Assembly: GCF_000420365.1 (NCBI RefSeq)
Contig: NZ_ATUU01000001.1
Span: forward strand, 248,001-312,000
Length of the DNA stretch: 64,000 nt
From: Weissella halotolerans DSM 20190
GTDB taxonomy: Bacteria; Bacillota; Bacilli; Lactobacillales; Lactobacillaceae
Reading direction: 5' to 3'
In this document: positions 46,577 through 55,067 of the stretch, in pieces
Layout of the letters: each line of letters opens with the position of its first letter
Numbering within the stretch: the stretch's first letter is position 1
Notes under the pieces: generated by a model
Databases searched by the model: none
What the model saw: only the letters and a program-made list of their open reading frames with translations
Told to the model about the DNA's origin: nothing
Made by a program: the position numbers and the translations under genes

Positions 46577-48355
46577 ATGTCCAAAAAGCAAGCCTATATT
46601 CGAAATTTTGCCATTATTGCCCACATTGATCATGGTAAGTCTACCTTAGCCGACCGCATCATGGAAATGACTAATACCGTCAGCCAACGTGAAAGTAGTG
46701 AACAACTCCTAGATGATATGGCCGTTGAAAAGGCACATGGCGTCACAGTTAAGTCGCGCACTGTTCGTAATTACTACGTTGATCCAGCTGGTCAAGAATA
46801 TGAATACAATCTTATTGATACACCAGGCCATGTGGACTTTAACTATGAAGTGTCTCGAAGTTTATCAGCTACTGATGGTGCCCTCTTACTAGTCGATGCA
46901 ACAAAAGGAGTTCAAGCACAAACTGTTGCTAATTATCGTTTAGCTAAGGAAGCTGGTATTGTGCTCGTCCCAATTATCAATAAAGTTGATAACGCAATGG
47001 CTGATGTTGATCGCACCATGCTCGAGTTGATGGATCTAGATCCATCGTTTACCCCCGATACTACACTAAAGATTTCTGCTAAAACCGGTCTAGGGGTTAA
47101 AGAGGTCCTCTTGGCTGTTCGTGACCGTATCCCGGCTCCCAGTGGTGACCCAACTAAACCACTGAAAGCCCTCGTCTTTGACTCTAAATTTGACCCTTAC
47201 CAAGGAGTGGTCGTGCAGGCCCGTCTTTTTGATGGTCGCCTAGACTACCGGGACCAACTGACTTTTATGGCCCATCAAATTAGCACCCTCAGTAAAGAAA
47301 TTGGCTTTTTCGCTCCTCAAGCACAAGCAACCAACGTCTTGAGCGCTGGCGATGTTGGCTATATTGTTACGGGTATCAAGGATCCTCAGGCAGTTCAAGT
47401 TGGTGATACTATTACCACAAGTGACCATGGCCTTTTGAGCCCCTTACCCGGTTACCAAACAATTGAACCCATGGTTTATGCTGGAATCTATCCGCGCGGT
47501 GGTCAATACCGTGACTTAAAGGTCGCCATTGAAAAACTATCCTTAAACGACGCGGCCTTCCAATATGTACCCGAACAATCCGAGGCTTTGGGGACGGGCT
47601 TTCGTGGTGGTTTCTTAGGTATTTTCCATCTCCAAATTATTCGTGAGCGACTAAAAAGTGAATTTGGCCTGGATGTCATTACAACCATGCCTAACGCGAC
47701 CTTTCGCGTCTGGGTTCAGGGTGAAGATCAACCACGTTATATCGAAAATCCTAACCAATTTCCTGACTATCATCTCATTAAAGAAGTTGATGAACCCTAT
47801 GTCTTAGCTAAGATTACTGCCCCTAATGAACACTTAAATGCCATTATGCGCTTAGCTGAAGGGCGCCGAGGGGAACTAATTGACTTAGCAACCATTGGTG
47901 AGCTACTATCGATTACCTACCGGATGCCCATTTCCGAAATTGCCTATGATTTCTTTAATGAACTAAAATCAGTATCACATGGTTTTGCAACACTTTCTAC
48001 CAGTCGTGACGACTACGGCCCTTCCGACTTAGTTCGCTTAGATATCGCCATTGACTATGCAAATGTGGATGCCTTAACCTTTGTAATGCACCGCTTACAC
48101 GTCCAAGATTTTGCCCAAGTTCTGGTCACCAAACTAAAAGACTTAGTTCCTCGTAAACTACAGTCCATGCCAATTCAGGCCAGTGTTGAAGGACGTGTCA
48201 TTGCCCGCGCAGACATTCCACCGCTCCGTAAAGTTGCCGCTGCAGGAAGCAAACCTTCTAAGAAGCAGCAACAATTACGACGTCAAGGTCAAAAGGCCCA
48301 TATAGACTTACCGCAAGCCGTCTTTGATGCCATCTTAGATATCAATAGTCACTAA
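46577..48355 (+). CDS. Divergent LepA (EF-4) paralogue, translational GTPase
   Basis: The 592-residue protein has the LepA domain order. G1 is IIAHIDHGKSTL, G3 DTPGHVDF, G4 INKVD, with domain II, the EF-G-like domain III-V region and a LepA-type C-terminal domain. It departs from canonical LepA: switch I reads VEKAHGVTVKSR instead of LERERGITIKAQ. HRD-AYERGR of domain V is HRL-HVQDFAQ. The highly conserved [20 protein letters not shown] tail motif is replaced by LRKVAAAGSKPSKKQQQLRRQ. Lactobacilli can carry a second lepA; this is the best match. It has its own promoter and is followed by a small HTH-like gene. EF-4 reverse-translocates stalled ribosomes; whether the paralogue keeps that is open. 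Confidence 0.85.
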   Translation: MSKKQAYIRNFAIIAHIDHGKSTLADRIMEMTNTVSQRESSEQLLDDMAVEKAHGVTVKSRTVRNYYVDPAGQEYEYNLIDTPGHVDFNYEVSRSLSATDGALLLVDATKGVQAQTVANYRLAKEAGIVLVPIINKVDNAMADVDRTMLELMDLDPSFTPDTTLKISAKTGLGVKEVLLAVRDRIPAPSGDPTKPLKALVFDSKFDPYQGVVVQARLFDGRLDYRDQLTFMAHQISTLSKEIGFFAPQAQATNVLSAGDVGYIVTGIKDPQAVQVGDTITTSDHGLLSPLPGYQTIEPMVYAGIYPRGGQYRDLKVAIEKLSLNDAAFQYVPEQSEALGTGFRGGFLGIFHLQIIRERLKSEFGLDVITTMPNATFRVWVQGEDQPRYIENPNQFPDYHLIKEVDEPYVLAKITAPNEHLNAIMRLAEGRRGELIDLATIGELLSITYRMPISEIAYDFFNELKSVSHGFATLSTSRDDYGPSDLVRLDIAIDYANVDALTFVMHRLHVQDFAQVLVTKLKDLVPRKLQSMPIQASVEGRVIARADIPPLRKVAAAGSKPSKKQQQLRRQGQKAHIDLPQAVFDAILDINSH

Positions 48356-48383
48356 ACACCTAGTTAATGAAATGAGGTTTTTT

Positions 48384-48956
48384 ATGAACAACTTACGTAC
48401 CTTACGTGATTTCTTCCAGTTGCCCCTATTAGAGGTTAGTCAGTCAATGAAGTTAGCACCTGAAGTGTTAACCGCCTTTGAAGATGGGTTAAAAGAACCA
48501 AGCATCCACCAATGGCAGCAGTTGGCAGAACTTTATGCCCAATATTTTCATGTAGCAGCTCAACCCGCCAACGAACTGCCAGAACCCATTCACTTCCGAC
48601 TAAGTATTGATTATCTAATGAACATTGGCTTAACCATGAATGACCTGCTTGCAATGCAATGGTACTTTGCTCAAACGCGCCCTGAAATTGGGCGTTTTGG
48701 CATTATGCTTTTAAACCCTAATGACCACCTTGACATTGTACGGGTCACCCTTGATTTAGCTACAGTCCTTACTGAGTATGCCGGCTTTTTACTCTTAAAC
48801 CATGATGGTAGCCTCAATCAATTTATTGACGAAGCGCATGCTAATCAAGTTAGTGATTGGCGCCTTGTGCTCTATCAAGACAATCAACACTTCTTAGATA
48901 TTAGTGATCTCTTACTTTATCTGCCAGATTTACCCAATGTTAGTCAATTTCAATAA
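48384..48956 (+). CDS. Protein with degenerate N-terminal helix-turn-helix, unknown C-terminal domain
   Basis: The 190-residue product starts at ATG 48384 with ATGAGG upstream. Residues about 1-45 (LRTLRDFFQLPLLEVSQSMKLAPEVLTAFEDGLKEPSIHQWQQLAELY) have the spacing of an Xre HTH but without a clear recognition helix consensus. The rest is acidic and Leu-rich with no recognised motif. It follows the LepA-like gene by 28 bp and shares its transcript, so it may be a partner of that GTPase. It ends at a bidirectional terminator. Function unknown; HTH call is tentative. Confidence 0.7.
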   Translation: MNNLRTLRDFFQLPLLEVSQSMKLAPEVLTAFEDGLKEPSIHQWQQLAELYAQYFHVAAQPANELPEPIHFRLSIDYLMNIGLTMNDLLAMQWYFAQTRPEIGRFGIMLLNPNDHLDIVRVTLDLATVLTEYAGFLLLNHDGSLNQFIDEAHANQVSDWRLVLYQDNQHFLDISDLLLYLPDLPNVSQFQ

Positions 48957-48960
48957 TCCA

Positions 48961-48999
48961 AAAAAGCAGGCCTTCCAAAGAAGGCCTGCTTTTCCTTTT
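48961..48999. terminator. Bidirectional terminator between the LepA-like and queT operons
   Basis: The stem AAAAGCAGGCCTT/AAGGCCTGCTTTT (13 perfect pairs) has a 6-nt loop, flanked by A-run and T-run on opposite sides. It serves converging transcripts. Confidence 0.92.
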
Positions 49000-49001
49000 G
49001 T

Positions 49002-49736
49002 TTATTTAACTAACCAGCCGCCATCAATCGGAATAACCTGTCCTTGTATATAATCGGCCTGAGGGCTGGTCAAAAAAACCGATAAATCAGCTACTTCTTG
49101 TGGTTGAGCCCAACGACCAACTGGCGTTGCTTTGGCAACCTCTTTTGCCATTTCACCGCTACCAGCAAAATCAGCGGCATTCATTGGGGTATTAATAGCC
49201 CCCGGCGCAATCGCATTAACATGCACCGTTCCTGCATAGTCTAAGGCCAACTGCCGCATAAACCCAACTAGAGCGTGCTTAGAGGTCGTATAGGCAGCGC
49301 CTCCACCACCAGCCACTAAACCCGCAATAGATGCCATATAGAGTATCTGGCCTGCTTGTCGCGCCACCATGCCTGTTAAGACAGCGCGCGTTAATACAAT
49401 GGGCGCTTCTAAATTAATTGCCATCACCTGCCAAAAATCAACCGGTGTCTCCTGTAAAAAGGGAGTAAAGGCATCCAGAATGCCAGCCGTACTTAAAAAG
49501 ATATCTACTTGGTCCAGCCAGGATTGCTGGTCAGCTATCCACTGCGCCAAAGCCAAGGCGTCACTTAAATCTAAAACAAAGCTAGTTAAGGCTGGATGGT
49601 GAATCTGAATGGGTTTTCGGTCTAAGGCATAAACCCTAGCACCTAACTTAAGGTAAGTTGCTAGTTGGGCGGCCCCAATTCCTGATGCCGCTCCCGTCAA
49701 TAAAACCGTTTTCCCATGATAATCTTTATCTGTCAT
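49002..49736 (-). CDS. Short-chain dehydrogenase/reductase
   Basis: The 244-residue classical SDR. Cofactor motif TGAASGIGAAQ is near 14-24, the catalytic Ser in YMASIAGL near 138, and YTTSKHAL gives the Tyr-x-x-x-Lys pair. IAPGAINTPM and the C-terminal PIDGGWLVK close the fold. YALDRKP after the second strand suggests NAD rather than NADP. The gene lies 10 bp downstream of queT and is probably cotranscribed, though no functional link to queuosine is evident. Substrate unknown. Confidence 0.92.
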   Translation of the reverse strand: MTDKDYHGKTVLLTGAASGIGAAQLATYLKLGARVYALDRKPIQIHHPALTSFVLDLSDALALAQWIADQQSWLDQVDIFLSTAGILDAFTPFLQETPVDFWQVMAINLEAPIVLTRAVLTGMVARQAGQILYMASIAGLVAGGGGAAYTTSKHALVGFMRQLALDYAGTVHVNAIAPGAINTPMNAADFAGSGEMAKEVAKATPVGRWAQPQEVADLSVFLTSPQADYIQGQVIPIDGGWLVK

Positions 49737-49746
49737 TACGCTCTCT

Positions 49747-50250
49747 TTACCTTGCTAAATTAACACGTTTGCCAATGAGGCCAATAATGACGGCCCCAAT
49801 CACTAAGGCAATAAACTCACCTAAGGCTACCCAGCCATATGTTATCCAAAAAGGAGCCCCCGCATAGAGGTTTAGTTCCAACGCCACTGCCCACATCATC
49901 GCAGTATCAATAACAGTACTGATGGCTAGCTTTATCCAAATGTTATGAAAATAACGGGCACTGTAGTAGCTCATAGTCGTCATCACTAAGGTACCTAGCG
50001 TCCCAAACACCATGTCAACAATGCCCATAGGGGAAAAAATGTTAACGATAAAGACCCCAATACTCAGGGCAAGGATATACCGTTTATTAAAAACAGCAAG
50101 ATGATTTAATCCTTCTGAAAGGCGTAGTTGCACAGCTCCATAGGCTAGCGCGGGTAAGGTCATTGTCAAGGCCACATATAAGGCTGCCACTAGACCTACT
50201 AAGGCAATGCTGCGAGTACGCTCCTGGTTTGAAACATGTTTCGTCGTCAT
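49747..50250 (-). CDS. queT: QueT, queuosine-precursor ECF transporter substrate-binding subunit
   Basis: The 167-residue S component of an energy-coupling factor transporter has six hydrophobic helices and the QueT block YGAVQLRLSEGLNHLAVFNKRYI near 37-59. The family imports preQ1 or related queuosine precursors and borrows the shared ECF ATPases and T subunit encoded elsewhere. A preQ1-I riboswitch directly precedes its ribosome site, so substrate identity is independently supported. AGGAG 10 nt before the ATG is part of the riboswitch. Confidence 0.95.
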   Translation of the reverse strand: MTTKHVSNQERTRSIALVGLVAALYVALTMTLPALAYGAVQLRLSEGLNHLAVFNKRYILALSIGVFIVNIFSPMGIVDMVFGTLGTLVMTTMSYYSARYFHNIWIKLAISTVIDTAMMWAVALELNLYAGAPFWITYGWVALGEFIALVIGAVIIGLIGKRVNLAR

Positions 50251-50260
50251 TATTTACAAT

Positions 50261-50299
50261 CTCCTAGTTTTTTTGTGTGGGATGGTTACGAACCACATA
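50261..50299 (-). promoter_or_regulatory. PreQ1-I riboswitch controlling queT
   Basis: On the minus strand TGTGG/CCACA forms a 5-bp P1 stem around a C-rich loop containing TTCGTAACCATC. It is followed by the A-rich tail CAAAAAAACTAGGAG. This is the preQ1 class I layout: the tail docks in the P1 minor groove and pairs with the loop, burying the ribosome site. The Shine-Dalgarno AGGAG at the tail end belongs to queT, so control is translational. Confidence 0.9.
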
Positions 50300-50313
50300 C
50301 ATAATAGTTACTA

Positions 50314-50342
50314 CTTTAAGCGTTATGCCCCGGTTAGGTCAA
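50314..50342 (-). promoter_or_regulatory. Probable queT promoter
   Basis: -35 TTGACC (50337-50342) and -10 TTAAAG (50314-50319) on the minus strand have a 17-bp spacer, predicting a start a few bases before the aptamer. The -35 overlaps the stop region of the upstream 81-codon gene. The -10 is poor. Confidence 0.5.
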
Positions 50343-50343
50343 G

Positions 50344-50589
50344 TTATTTCAAGTTAATTTGGATGACCTTATCAAGTCGAATCTGAAGGGAGGCTACATC
50401 AGTCATATCCTTAATACCAAGCACTTCAATGGTTTCATCATCAATTCTAAATTGGACACTAAAGCCAGTTGGTAACGTAACCTGATAAACTGCTGGACTT
50501 TGCTGAACCAATTCATGAAGTGTTAACGGATAATTCATCGTTAAATGCCAGCCATCAGCCAAATCTATGGTATACCATTTTTCAGTCAT
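50344..50589 (-). CDS. Small conserved-looking protein, unknown
   Basis: The 81-residue soluble protein alternates short beta-like segments (WYTIDLADGWHLTMNY, YQVTLPTGFSVQFRI, TIEVLGIKDM, IQINLK), as in a small beta-barrel or wedge. No cysteine, no membrane helix, no family I recognise. A strong AAAGGAG lies 8 nt before the ATG. It lies upstream of queT and its riboswitch, with its own transcript probably ending there or reading through. Confidence 0.7.
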   Translation of the reverse strand: MTEKWYTIDLADGWHLTMNYPLTLHELVQQSPAVYQVTLPTGFSVQFRIDDETIEVLGIKDMTDVASLQIRLDKVIQINLK

Positions 50590-50659
50590 GCGCTTGCTCC
50601 TTTGCTTTTTGATTTCAAATACTATTCCCGCCTAGTGTACCACATTTTTGACCAGTAAC

Positions 50660-50687
50660 TAAAAAAGGAAGCAACATAGTGCTTCCT
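50660..50687 (-). terminator. Terminator of the flavin reductase operon
   Basis: The minus-strand stem AGGAAGCA/TGCTTCCT has a 6-nt loop, then TTTTTTAG. Confidence 0.85.
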
Positions 50688-50717
50688 CCTTTATACATAT
50701 GCAAAAACTGTTACTTT

Positions 50718-52049
50718 TTATAATTGGCCCCAAGCATCAGCACTGATCGAAGGGAAAATATGAACTAAACGTTCCATTTGGGCTGGGGTATAACCGAATT
50801 CAATGGCAGGTAAGAGGCTATTAATCACATCCTCGGCCTGCTCTGATACTTCGGTTGCGCCGACTAATTGATGTTCCTGATTGAAAATTAAGGTCGTCTT
50901 ACCCGCTGTCTCATAAAAGACTTGACGATACCAGTCAGCGGCCACTTCATTTTCTACAATGACATATTGGTCAGGATTAGCCTTGGCTTGGTCTACCGTT
51001 ATACCGGCCTGAGCTATCCGTGGTGATGTGTAAACATTAGTAGCAATTACCGGATAATCAATGGGCGCCTGGCTATCACCACTAAAACGATGCATGAGGT
51101 ACTTTGATTCGAAGACTGCCGTTGGCGTTAACTTAGGTTGGGTCTTGGCAATCACATCCCCACTGGCATAGATATTAGGCACTGATGTTTGCAAATAGTC
51201 ATTGACCTTCACCCCAGCTGGCGAGGTTTCTACCCCCACCGTTTCTAGCCCAATGCCTTCAGTGTTGGGCACGCGACCAGTTGCATCCAGTACCCAGTCA
51301 GCTAACAAGGTGTCAGCGCTGGTCTCAACCTGAATGCCTTCCGCTGTTGTGTCAAGGCGCTTGGCTTCAGTATCGCGCAGAATTGTCACACCTCGCTCAA
51401 CTAAGTCAGCTAACATTAACTCAACAAAGGGTTGATGGAAGGCGCGCAAAGCCTGTTGATGGTGCATCACCACGGTCACATCACTACCGGCCGCATTAGC
51501 CATGGTTGCTGACTCTAAGGCAATGTAACCACCACCAATAATCACCATCCGGCTAGGCATCTCAGCTAACGCCAAAAAATCAGTTGAGTCATGTAATAAT
51601 TCCCTTCCAGGAATATTTAAGCGGTGTGGGTGCATGCCAGTTGCAATGACAATCTTGTCGGCAGTATAGGCCGTGCCAGCAACTTGGATGGTGTGGGCAT
51701 CAACTAACTCACCACGACCAAAAATCATCTTGATACCCTGGCTTTCCATTGCTCCTTCCAAGAAGTTAGGAATCCCATCAATCACGCTATGTTTGTGACT
51801 TTGGTTCTTAGCCCAGTCAATTTTACCTGAGCCAGCTACCGTCCCCTGTGTTGCTAAAAGTGCTCTTTGCAAGGCTACTGGTGCATCTAAGGAAATCTTA
51901 GCATTACATCCCCAGTTAGGACAGGTTCCACCAACACGATCGGCTTCAATCACCCCAACCTTTACTCCCTTAGCAGCTAGTGGAATAGCCCCGTCGAAAG
52001 TACCATGACCACTACCTAAATACAAAACATCAAAATCATATTGTGTCAT
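50718..52049 (-). CDS. Pyridine nucleotide-disulfide oxidoreductase (glutathione/mercuric-reductase-like)
   Basis: The 443-residue FAD enzyme has a redox-active disulfide pair Cys43/Cys48 (GGTCPNWGCNAK). The NAD(P) motif IIGGGYIALESA is near 165 and the second FAD motif NIYASGDVIAKT near 285. The C-terminal dimerisation domain ends in FPSISAD, where the usual catalytic His-x-x-x-x-Glu is not obvious (LVHIFPSISADAW). The FAD pocket reads GSGHGTFDGA rather than GSGPGG. It reduces a small disulfide, metal or quinone; substrate uncertain. GAAAGG of the ribosome site overlaps the end of the upstream tetR gene, giving a tetR-reductase operon. Confidence 0.88.
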   Translation of the reverse strand: MTQYDFDVLYLGSGHGTFDGAIPLAAKGVKVGVIEADRVGGTCPNWGCNAKISLDAPVALQRALLATQGTVAGSGKIDWAKNQSHKHSVIDGIPNFLEGAMESQGIKMIFGRGELVDAHTIQVAGTAYTADKIVIATGMHPHRLNIPGRELLHDSTDFLALAEMPSRMVIIGGGYIALESATMANAAGSDVTVVMHHQQALRAFHQPFVELMLADLVERGVTILRDTEAKRLDTTAEGIQVETSADTLLADWVLDATGRVPNTEGIGLETVGVETSPAGVKVNDYLQTSVPNIYASGDVIAKTQPKLTPTAVFESKYLMHRFSGDSQAPIDYPVIATNVYTSPRIAQAGITVDQAKANPDQYVIVENEVAADWYRQVFYETAGKTTLIFNQEHQLVGATEVSEQAEDVINSLLPAIEFGYTPAQMERLVHIFPSISADAWGQL

Positions 52050-52050
52050 T

Positions 52051-52650
52051 TTATATCCTTTCATCTGCCAGCATTGACGGACGAAAAATCGCCCGCTCTG
52101 CCATTTTAATTAACGTGTCAATTTCATCCTGTTGAACTGATAAACCGTGCTGCAATCGTGATTCTAATAACCACTCCAAGGGGTATAGCCCTTGCGCTAA
52201 TAATAAATCAACATTTCCTGTCTGTAAACCATCCGCCTGATAGGCTGCTTTGATTACCGCCATCATTGCTGGCCCAAGTAAACTATCACCACGTTCTTCC
52301 CTTGCCGGAAAGTACTCAGGATTCGCTGTCATGGCCGCCAAAAAAGTAACATCGGCCGGATGGGCCAGGAAATTATGAGCATAAGCTTGCATCACCTGGT
52401 TAAATTGAGCTTGAATAGGTTGATTTGCAGCTGGACTGGGAACGGCGAAAATCAACCGTTCTTGCACCCGCTGATATAATTTTCCTAACAAATCAGCCTT
52501 ATTCTCATAATAGATATAGGCCGTGGCAACCGAAACTCCGGCCTGTTTTGCCAGCTTACTAATACTCAACTGACTTAGCCCTTGGTTTTGCACAATTGCT
52601 AACGTACTTGCTTCCAATGCCGCTACTTTATTTTCATCACGTCTTCTCAT
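52051..52650 (-). CDS. TetR family transcriptional regulator
   Basis: The HTH is at about residues 24-50 (LSISKLAKQAGVSVATAYIYYENKADLLGKLY), exactly the TetR pattern with YYENKADLL. The remainder is an all-helical ligand-binding domain. ATG at 52650 (MRRRDENKV) is chosen by homology to TetR starts; a GTG at 52683 is also possible because neither has a good ribosome site. It overlaps the regulatory start of the oxidoreductase gene and probably controls that operon. Confidence 0.88.
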   Translation of the reverse strand: MRRRDENKVAALEASTLAIVQNQGLSQLSISKLAKQAGVSVATAYIYYENKADLLGKLYQRVQERLIFAVPSPAANQPIQAQFNQVMQAYAHNFLAHPADVTFLAAMTANPEYFPAREERGDSLLGPAMMAVIKAAYQADGLQTGNVDLLLAQGLYPLEWLLESRLQHGLSVQQDEIDTLIKMAERAIFRPSMLADERI

Positions 52651-52718
52651 GTTTTCACTGCTTATCAGGTAACCAGTGGACACCTAACAGCGATGGTGGC
52701 CCTCCCTTCTTTACTTGT

Positions 52719-52862
52719 TCACATCATAATGGCCAATACAACGATTAATACGCCAATAATCGCGACAAACATGGGATAGAGATTCTCATTTCCCACCGAT
52801 TTACGCATCAAGGTTGCTAACGCCATCAAAAGTACACCCAATATAAGCAAAAGTACAAACAA
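52719..52862 (-). CDS. Small two-helix membrane protein (TTG start)
   Basis: A 47-residue frame starts at TTG with AGAGGTGG 5 nt upstream. Two membrane helices (residues 2-18 and 31-46) are separated by a short loop with MRKSVGNENLYP. It sits between tetR and the downstream terminator of the split-barrel protein gene. No family is recognised. The good ribosome site and coherent hydrophobic pattern support a real gene, but length and rare start codon keep confidence moderate. Confidence 0.55.
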   Translation of the reverse strand: MFVLLLILGVLLMALATLMRKSVGNENLYPMFVAIIGVLIVVLAIMM

Positions 52863-52960
52863 GGTTACCACCTCTTTTACTGATAGACTTCTCACTACTC
52901 TGCCTTCATTATACCTGCTTACAGCTATAATGCCTAGAACTTAGCCTCGATACCTAATAA

Positions 52961-53001
52961 AAAAGATAGTCGGTCCAGCCAAGGGCCCCACTATCCTTTT
53001 T
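52961..53001 (-). terminator. Terminator of the split-barrel protein gene
   Basis: The minus-strand stem AGGATAGT/ACTATCTT has a 19-nt GC-rich loop, followed by TTTTTTATTA. Confidence 0.75.
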
Positions 53002-53010
53002 GTCCACTAC

Positions 53011-53643
53011 CTACTTAAAGTTAATAGCCTTCGCTTGAGTTTTAAATGATTCAACTAAAGCTGAAGTTAACCTAATGGTAAGTACTGCTTTATCTTGCCA
53101 ATGTGGTTCTAATTTTTTAATCACTGGGGCTGACTGTAACAAATCCGCAATCGCCTCTTCGCCCGTCGTCACTGTCGCCTCCGCTTGACAAGAAGATACA
53201 CGCACACCACTTTCATCGCCAAACCAAGTGGTTACGGCAACTTGACGGTGTGCCCTAATATTGACCACCCGCTGAGTTTTAGGATCAGTAACGACATAGA
53301 ACACATTTTCCGCTTGCTCATCTTGTGCATAAGTCACAATAGAATTCATGACTTGCCCGCTTGGGGTCACCGTTGCTAAGGCTATATAAGGTGGTAATTG
53401 CCCCAAGGTTTGACTCAACTCACTTGTTGCCTGCTGCACACCACTCGCTTTTTGACGCGTTGTCATTTTCTTTAGTGTCAACGCGGTTAATGGTACCACT
53501 AAGACCAAATAACCTGCTATCAAAGCTAACGTCAAGGGCACCCATTGTTTAACTAGGTCAAAGCCACCCACAAATACTGCTAGGGCAATCATCAGTGAAA
53601 TGGCATAAACCACAAATAATTCTATAAAGCGTTTAAGGTACAT
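53011..53643 (-). CDS. Membrane-anchored pyridoxamine-5'-phosphate-oxidase-like (split beta-barrel) protein
   Basis: The 210-residue protein has two N-terminal helices (about 8-28 and 34-56), then a split-barrel flavin-binding domain. YIALATVTPSGQVMNSIVTYA and NVFYVVTDPKTQRVVNIRAHRQVAVTTWFG match the PNPOx-like fold. The family binds FMN or F420 in diverse reductases; the exact cofactor is unknown. Joining it to a membrane hairpin is unusual. GGAGGAG lies 4 nt before the ATG. It has its own terminator. Low confidence in function, good in fold. Confidence 0.75.
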   Translation of the reverse strand: MYLKRFIELFVVYAISLMIALAVFVGGFDLVKQWVPLTLALIAGYLVLVVPLTALTLKKMTTRQKASGVQQATSELSQTLGQLPPYIALATVTPSGQVMNSIVTYAQDEQAENVFYVVTDPKTQRVVNIRAHRQVAVTTWFGDESGVRVSSCQAEATVTTGEEAIADLLQSAPVIKKLEPHWQDKAVLTIRLTSALVESFKTQAKAINFK

Positions 53644-53661
53644 AAGCTCCTCCTAACACGG

Positions 53662-53700
53662 AAAAAACTGCCGGTGTTGTGTAAAAGCCAGCAGTTTTTT
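53662..53700 (-). terminator. Terminator of the NADH oxidase gene
   Basis: The minus-strand stem AAAAACTGCTGG/CCGGCAGTTTTT has a 13-nt loop and is followed by TCCG after the T-run. It lies about 25 bp after the stop codon. Confidence 0.8.
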
Positions 53701-53726
53701 ATTGAAACACTATTCTACTTAGAACA

Positions 53727-55067
53727 TTATTCAGCTGCGGCTGATGCTGCGGCGATGGCAACTGAAGAAATATAATTAATTGGTTGATCAAAGTTTGGCT
53801 GGAAGAAAAAGTCCGTCATGGACAATTGATCGATGGTGTTTTGATTTTCAATCGCCAATGAAATGACATTAGCCGCCGCCGTCACATCATGAGTGGACAT
53901 AAATTCACCACCCAAAATACGGCGGGTTTCTGGGTCCCAAGTCAATGAACTTTTAACGGATTCAGTCGTCAACAAGAAGTCAGGTCGATAATCTTCATCC
54001 AAGGTGATGGATTGTGACTTAATCCCCTTAGCTGCAGCTGAATCTGCATTTAAGCCAGTTGATGCAAAGGCAATGCCATACAATTCAACTGCTGAAGTAG
54101 CTTGCGTGCCCTGATAAGCAACTGTTGGTTCTACAATGTTACGTCCTACCAAAATTCCCTGGCGTACGGCATTCGTAGCCAATGGAATATAATCATAACT
54201 TTGGGTTGGGTTGTAATAAACAGCACTAGCATCGCCAGCAGCAAATACGTCAGGGGCGCTGGTCTGCATATACTTATCCGTAATAATGGCCCCATTATCT
54301 AACATATCTACTTGACCAGTAAACAAATCAGTTGCTGGCCGGAAACCAATTCCTAAAATAGCAATATCTGCGGTATAGGCTCCGCCAGTTGTCTTAACTG
54401 TAATGTCCTCACCATTATCAACAAACTCGGTTACCGTTTCTCCCAAGGCTAAATTAACTCCATGCTCTTGATAAGCTTGTTCGATTACAGCCGAATACTC
54501 CGCTGAGGCATTTTTAGCTAAGACCCGGTCTAGCGCATCAACTAAGGTTACCTGAGTGCCATTAAGTGACATTTGCTCAGCCAACTCAGCCCCAATATAG
54601 CCGGCTCCAATAACGACTGCCCGCTTAACATCATCAGCTACTTCCTTAAGCCGGTTTGCATCGTCCCAATTCTTAGCCATGTAAACCTTATCACCATCAA
54701 TACCAGGGATTGGTGGAATCACAGCCTTAGAACCAGTGGTGATGACAATTTTATCATACACGTCTGTCCGTTCTTCATCAGTAACTAAATCTTTGATGGT
54801 TAATTGCTTAGCTGCTAAGTCAGCCTGTACGACTTCGGTTCCCATATGCATATTAATCCCTTGATCAATTAGGGACTCCGGTGACTCATAGAACATCCGG
54901 GCTGGATCTGAAACATGATTCCCTACCCATAAAGCAATCCCACATGATAAAAATGAAACAGTTTGATTACGTTCGAATACATCAATTTGTGCATCTGGCA
55001 CTTGAGCCTTAATTTGCTTGGCTGAAAAAACACCCGCATGTGTACTTCCGATAACGGCAACCTTCAT
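53727..55067 (-). CDS. nox: Water-forming NADH oxidase
   Basis: The 446-residue flavoprotein reduces O2 to water with NADH. The active-site base His10 (IGSTHAGVFS) and redox Cys42 (VSFLSCGIALW) are diagnostic of Nox2. The NAD-binding motif VIGAGYIGAELAEQM and FAD-binding YASAVFAAGDA-like (DVFAAGDASAVYY) follow. It reoxidises NADH made by the PDH complex, sparing lactate or ethanol formation. A promoter region with TTGCAA-16-GATAAT precedes it. It has no neighbours in the operon. Confidence 0.95.
   Translation of the reverse strand: MKVAVIGSTHAGVFSAKQIKAQVPDAQIDVFERNQTVSFLSCGIALWVGNHVSDPARMFYESPESLIDQGINMHMGTEVVQADLAAKQLTIKDLVTDEERTDVYDKIVITTGSKAVIPPIPGIDGDKVYMAKNWDDANRLKEVADDVKRAVVIGAGYIGAELAEQMSLNGTQVTLVDALDRVLAKNASAEYSAVIEQAYQEHGVNLALGETVTEFVDNGEDITVKTTGGAYTADIAILGIGFRPATDLFTGQVDMLDNGAIITDKYMQTSAPDVFAAGDASAVYYNPTQSYDYIPLATNAVRQGILVGRNIVEPTVAYQGTQATSAVELYGIAFASTGLNADSAAAKGIKSQSITLDEDYRPDFLLTTESVKSSLTWDPETRRILGGEFMSTHDVTAAANVISLAIENQNTIDQLSMTDFFFQPNFDQPINYISSVAIAAASAAAE

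Noticed and set aside
46392-46649. 85-codon frame overlapping the LepA-like promoter and start
   Set aside because: It spans the -35/-10 of the LepA-like gene and runs into it in another frame; the protein is low complexity.
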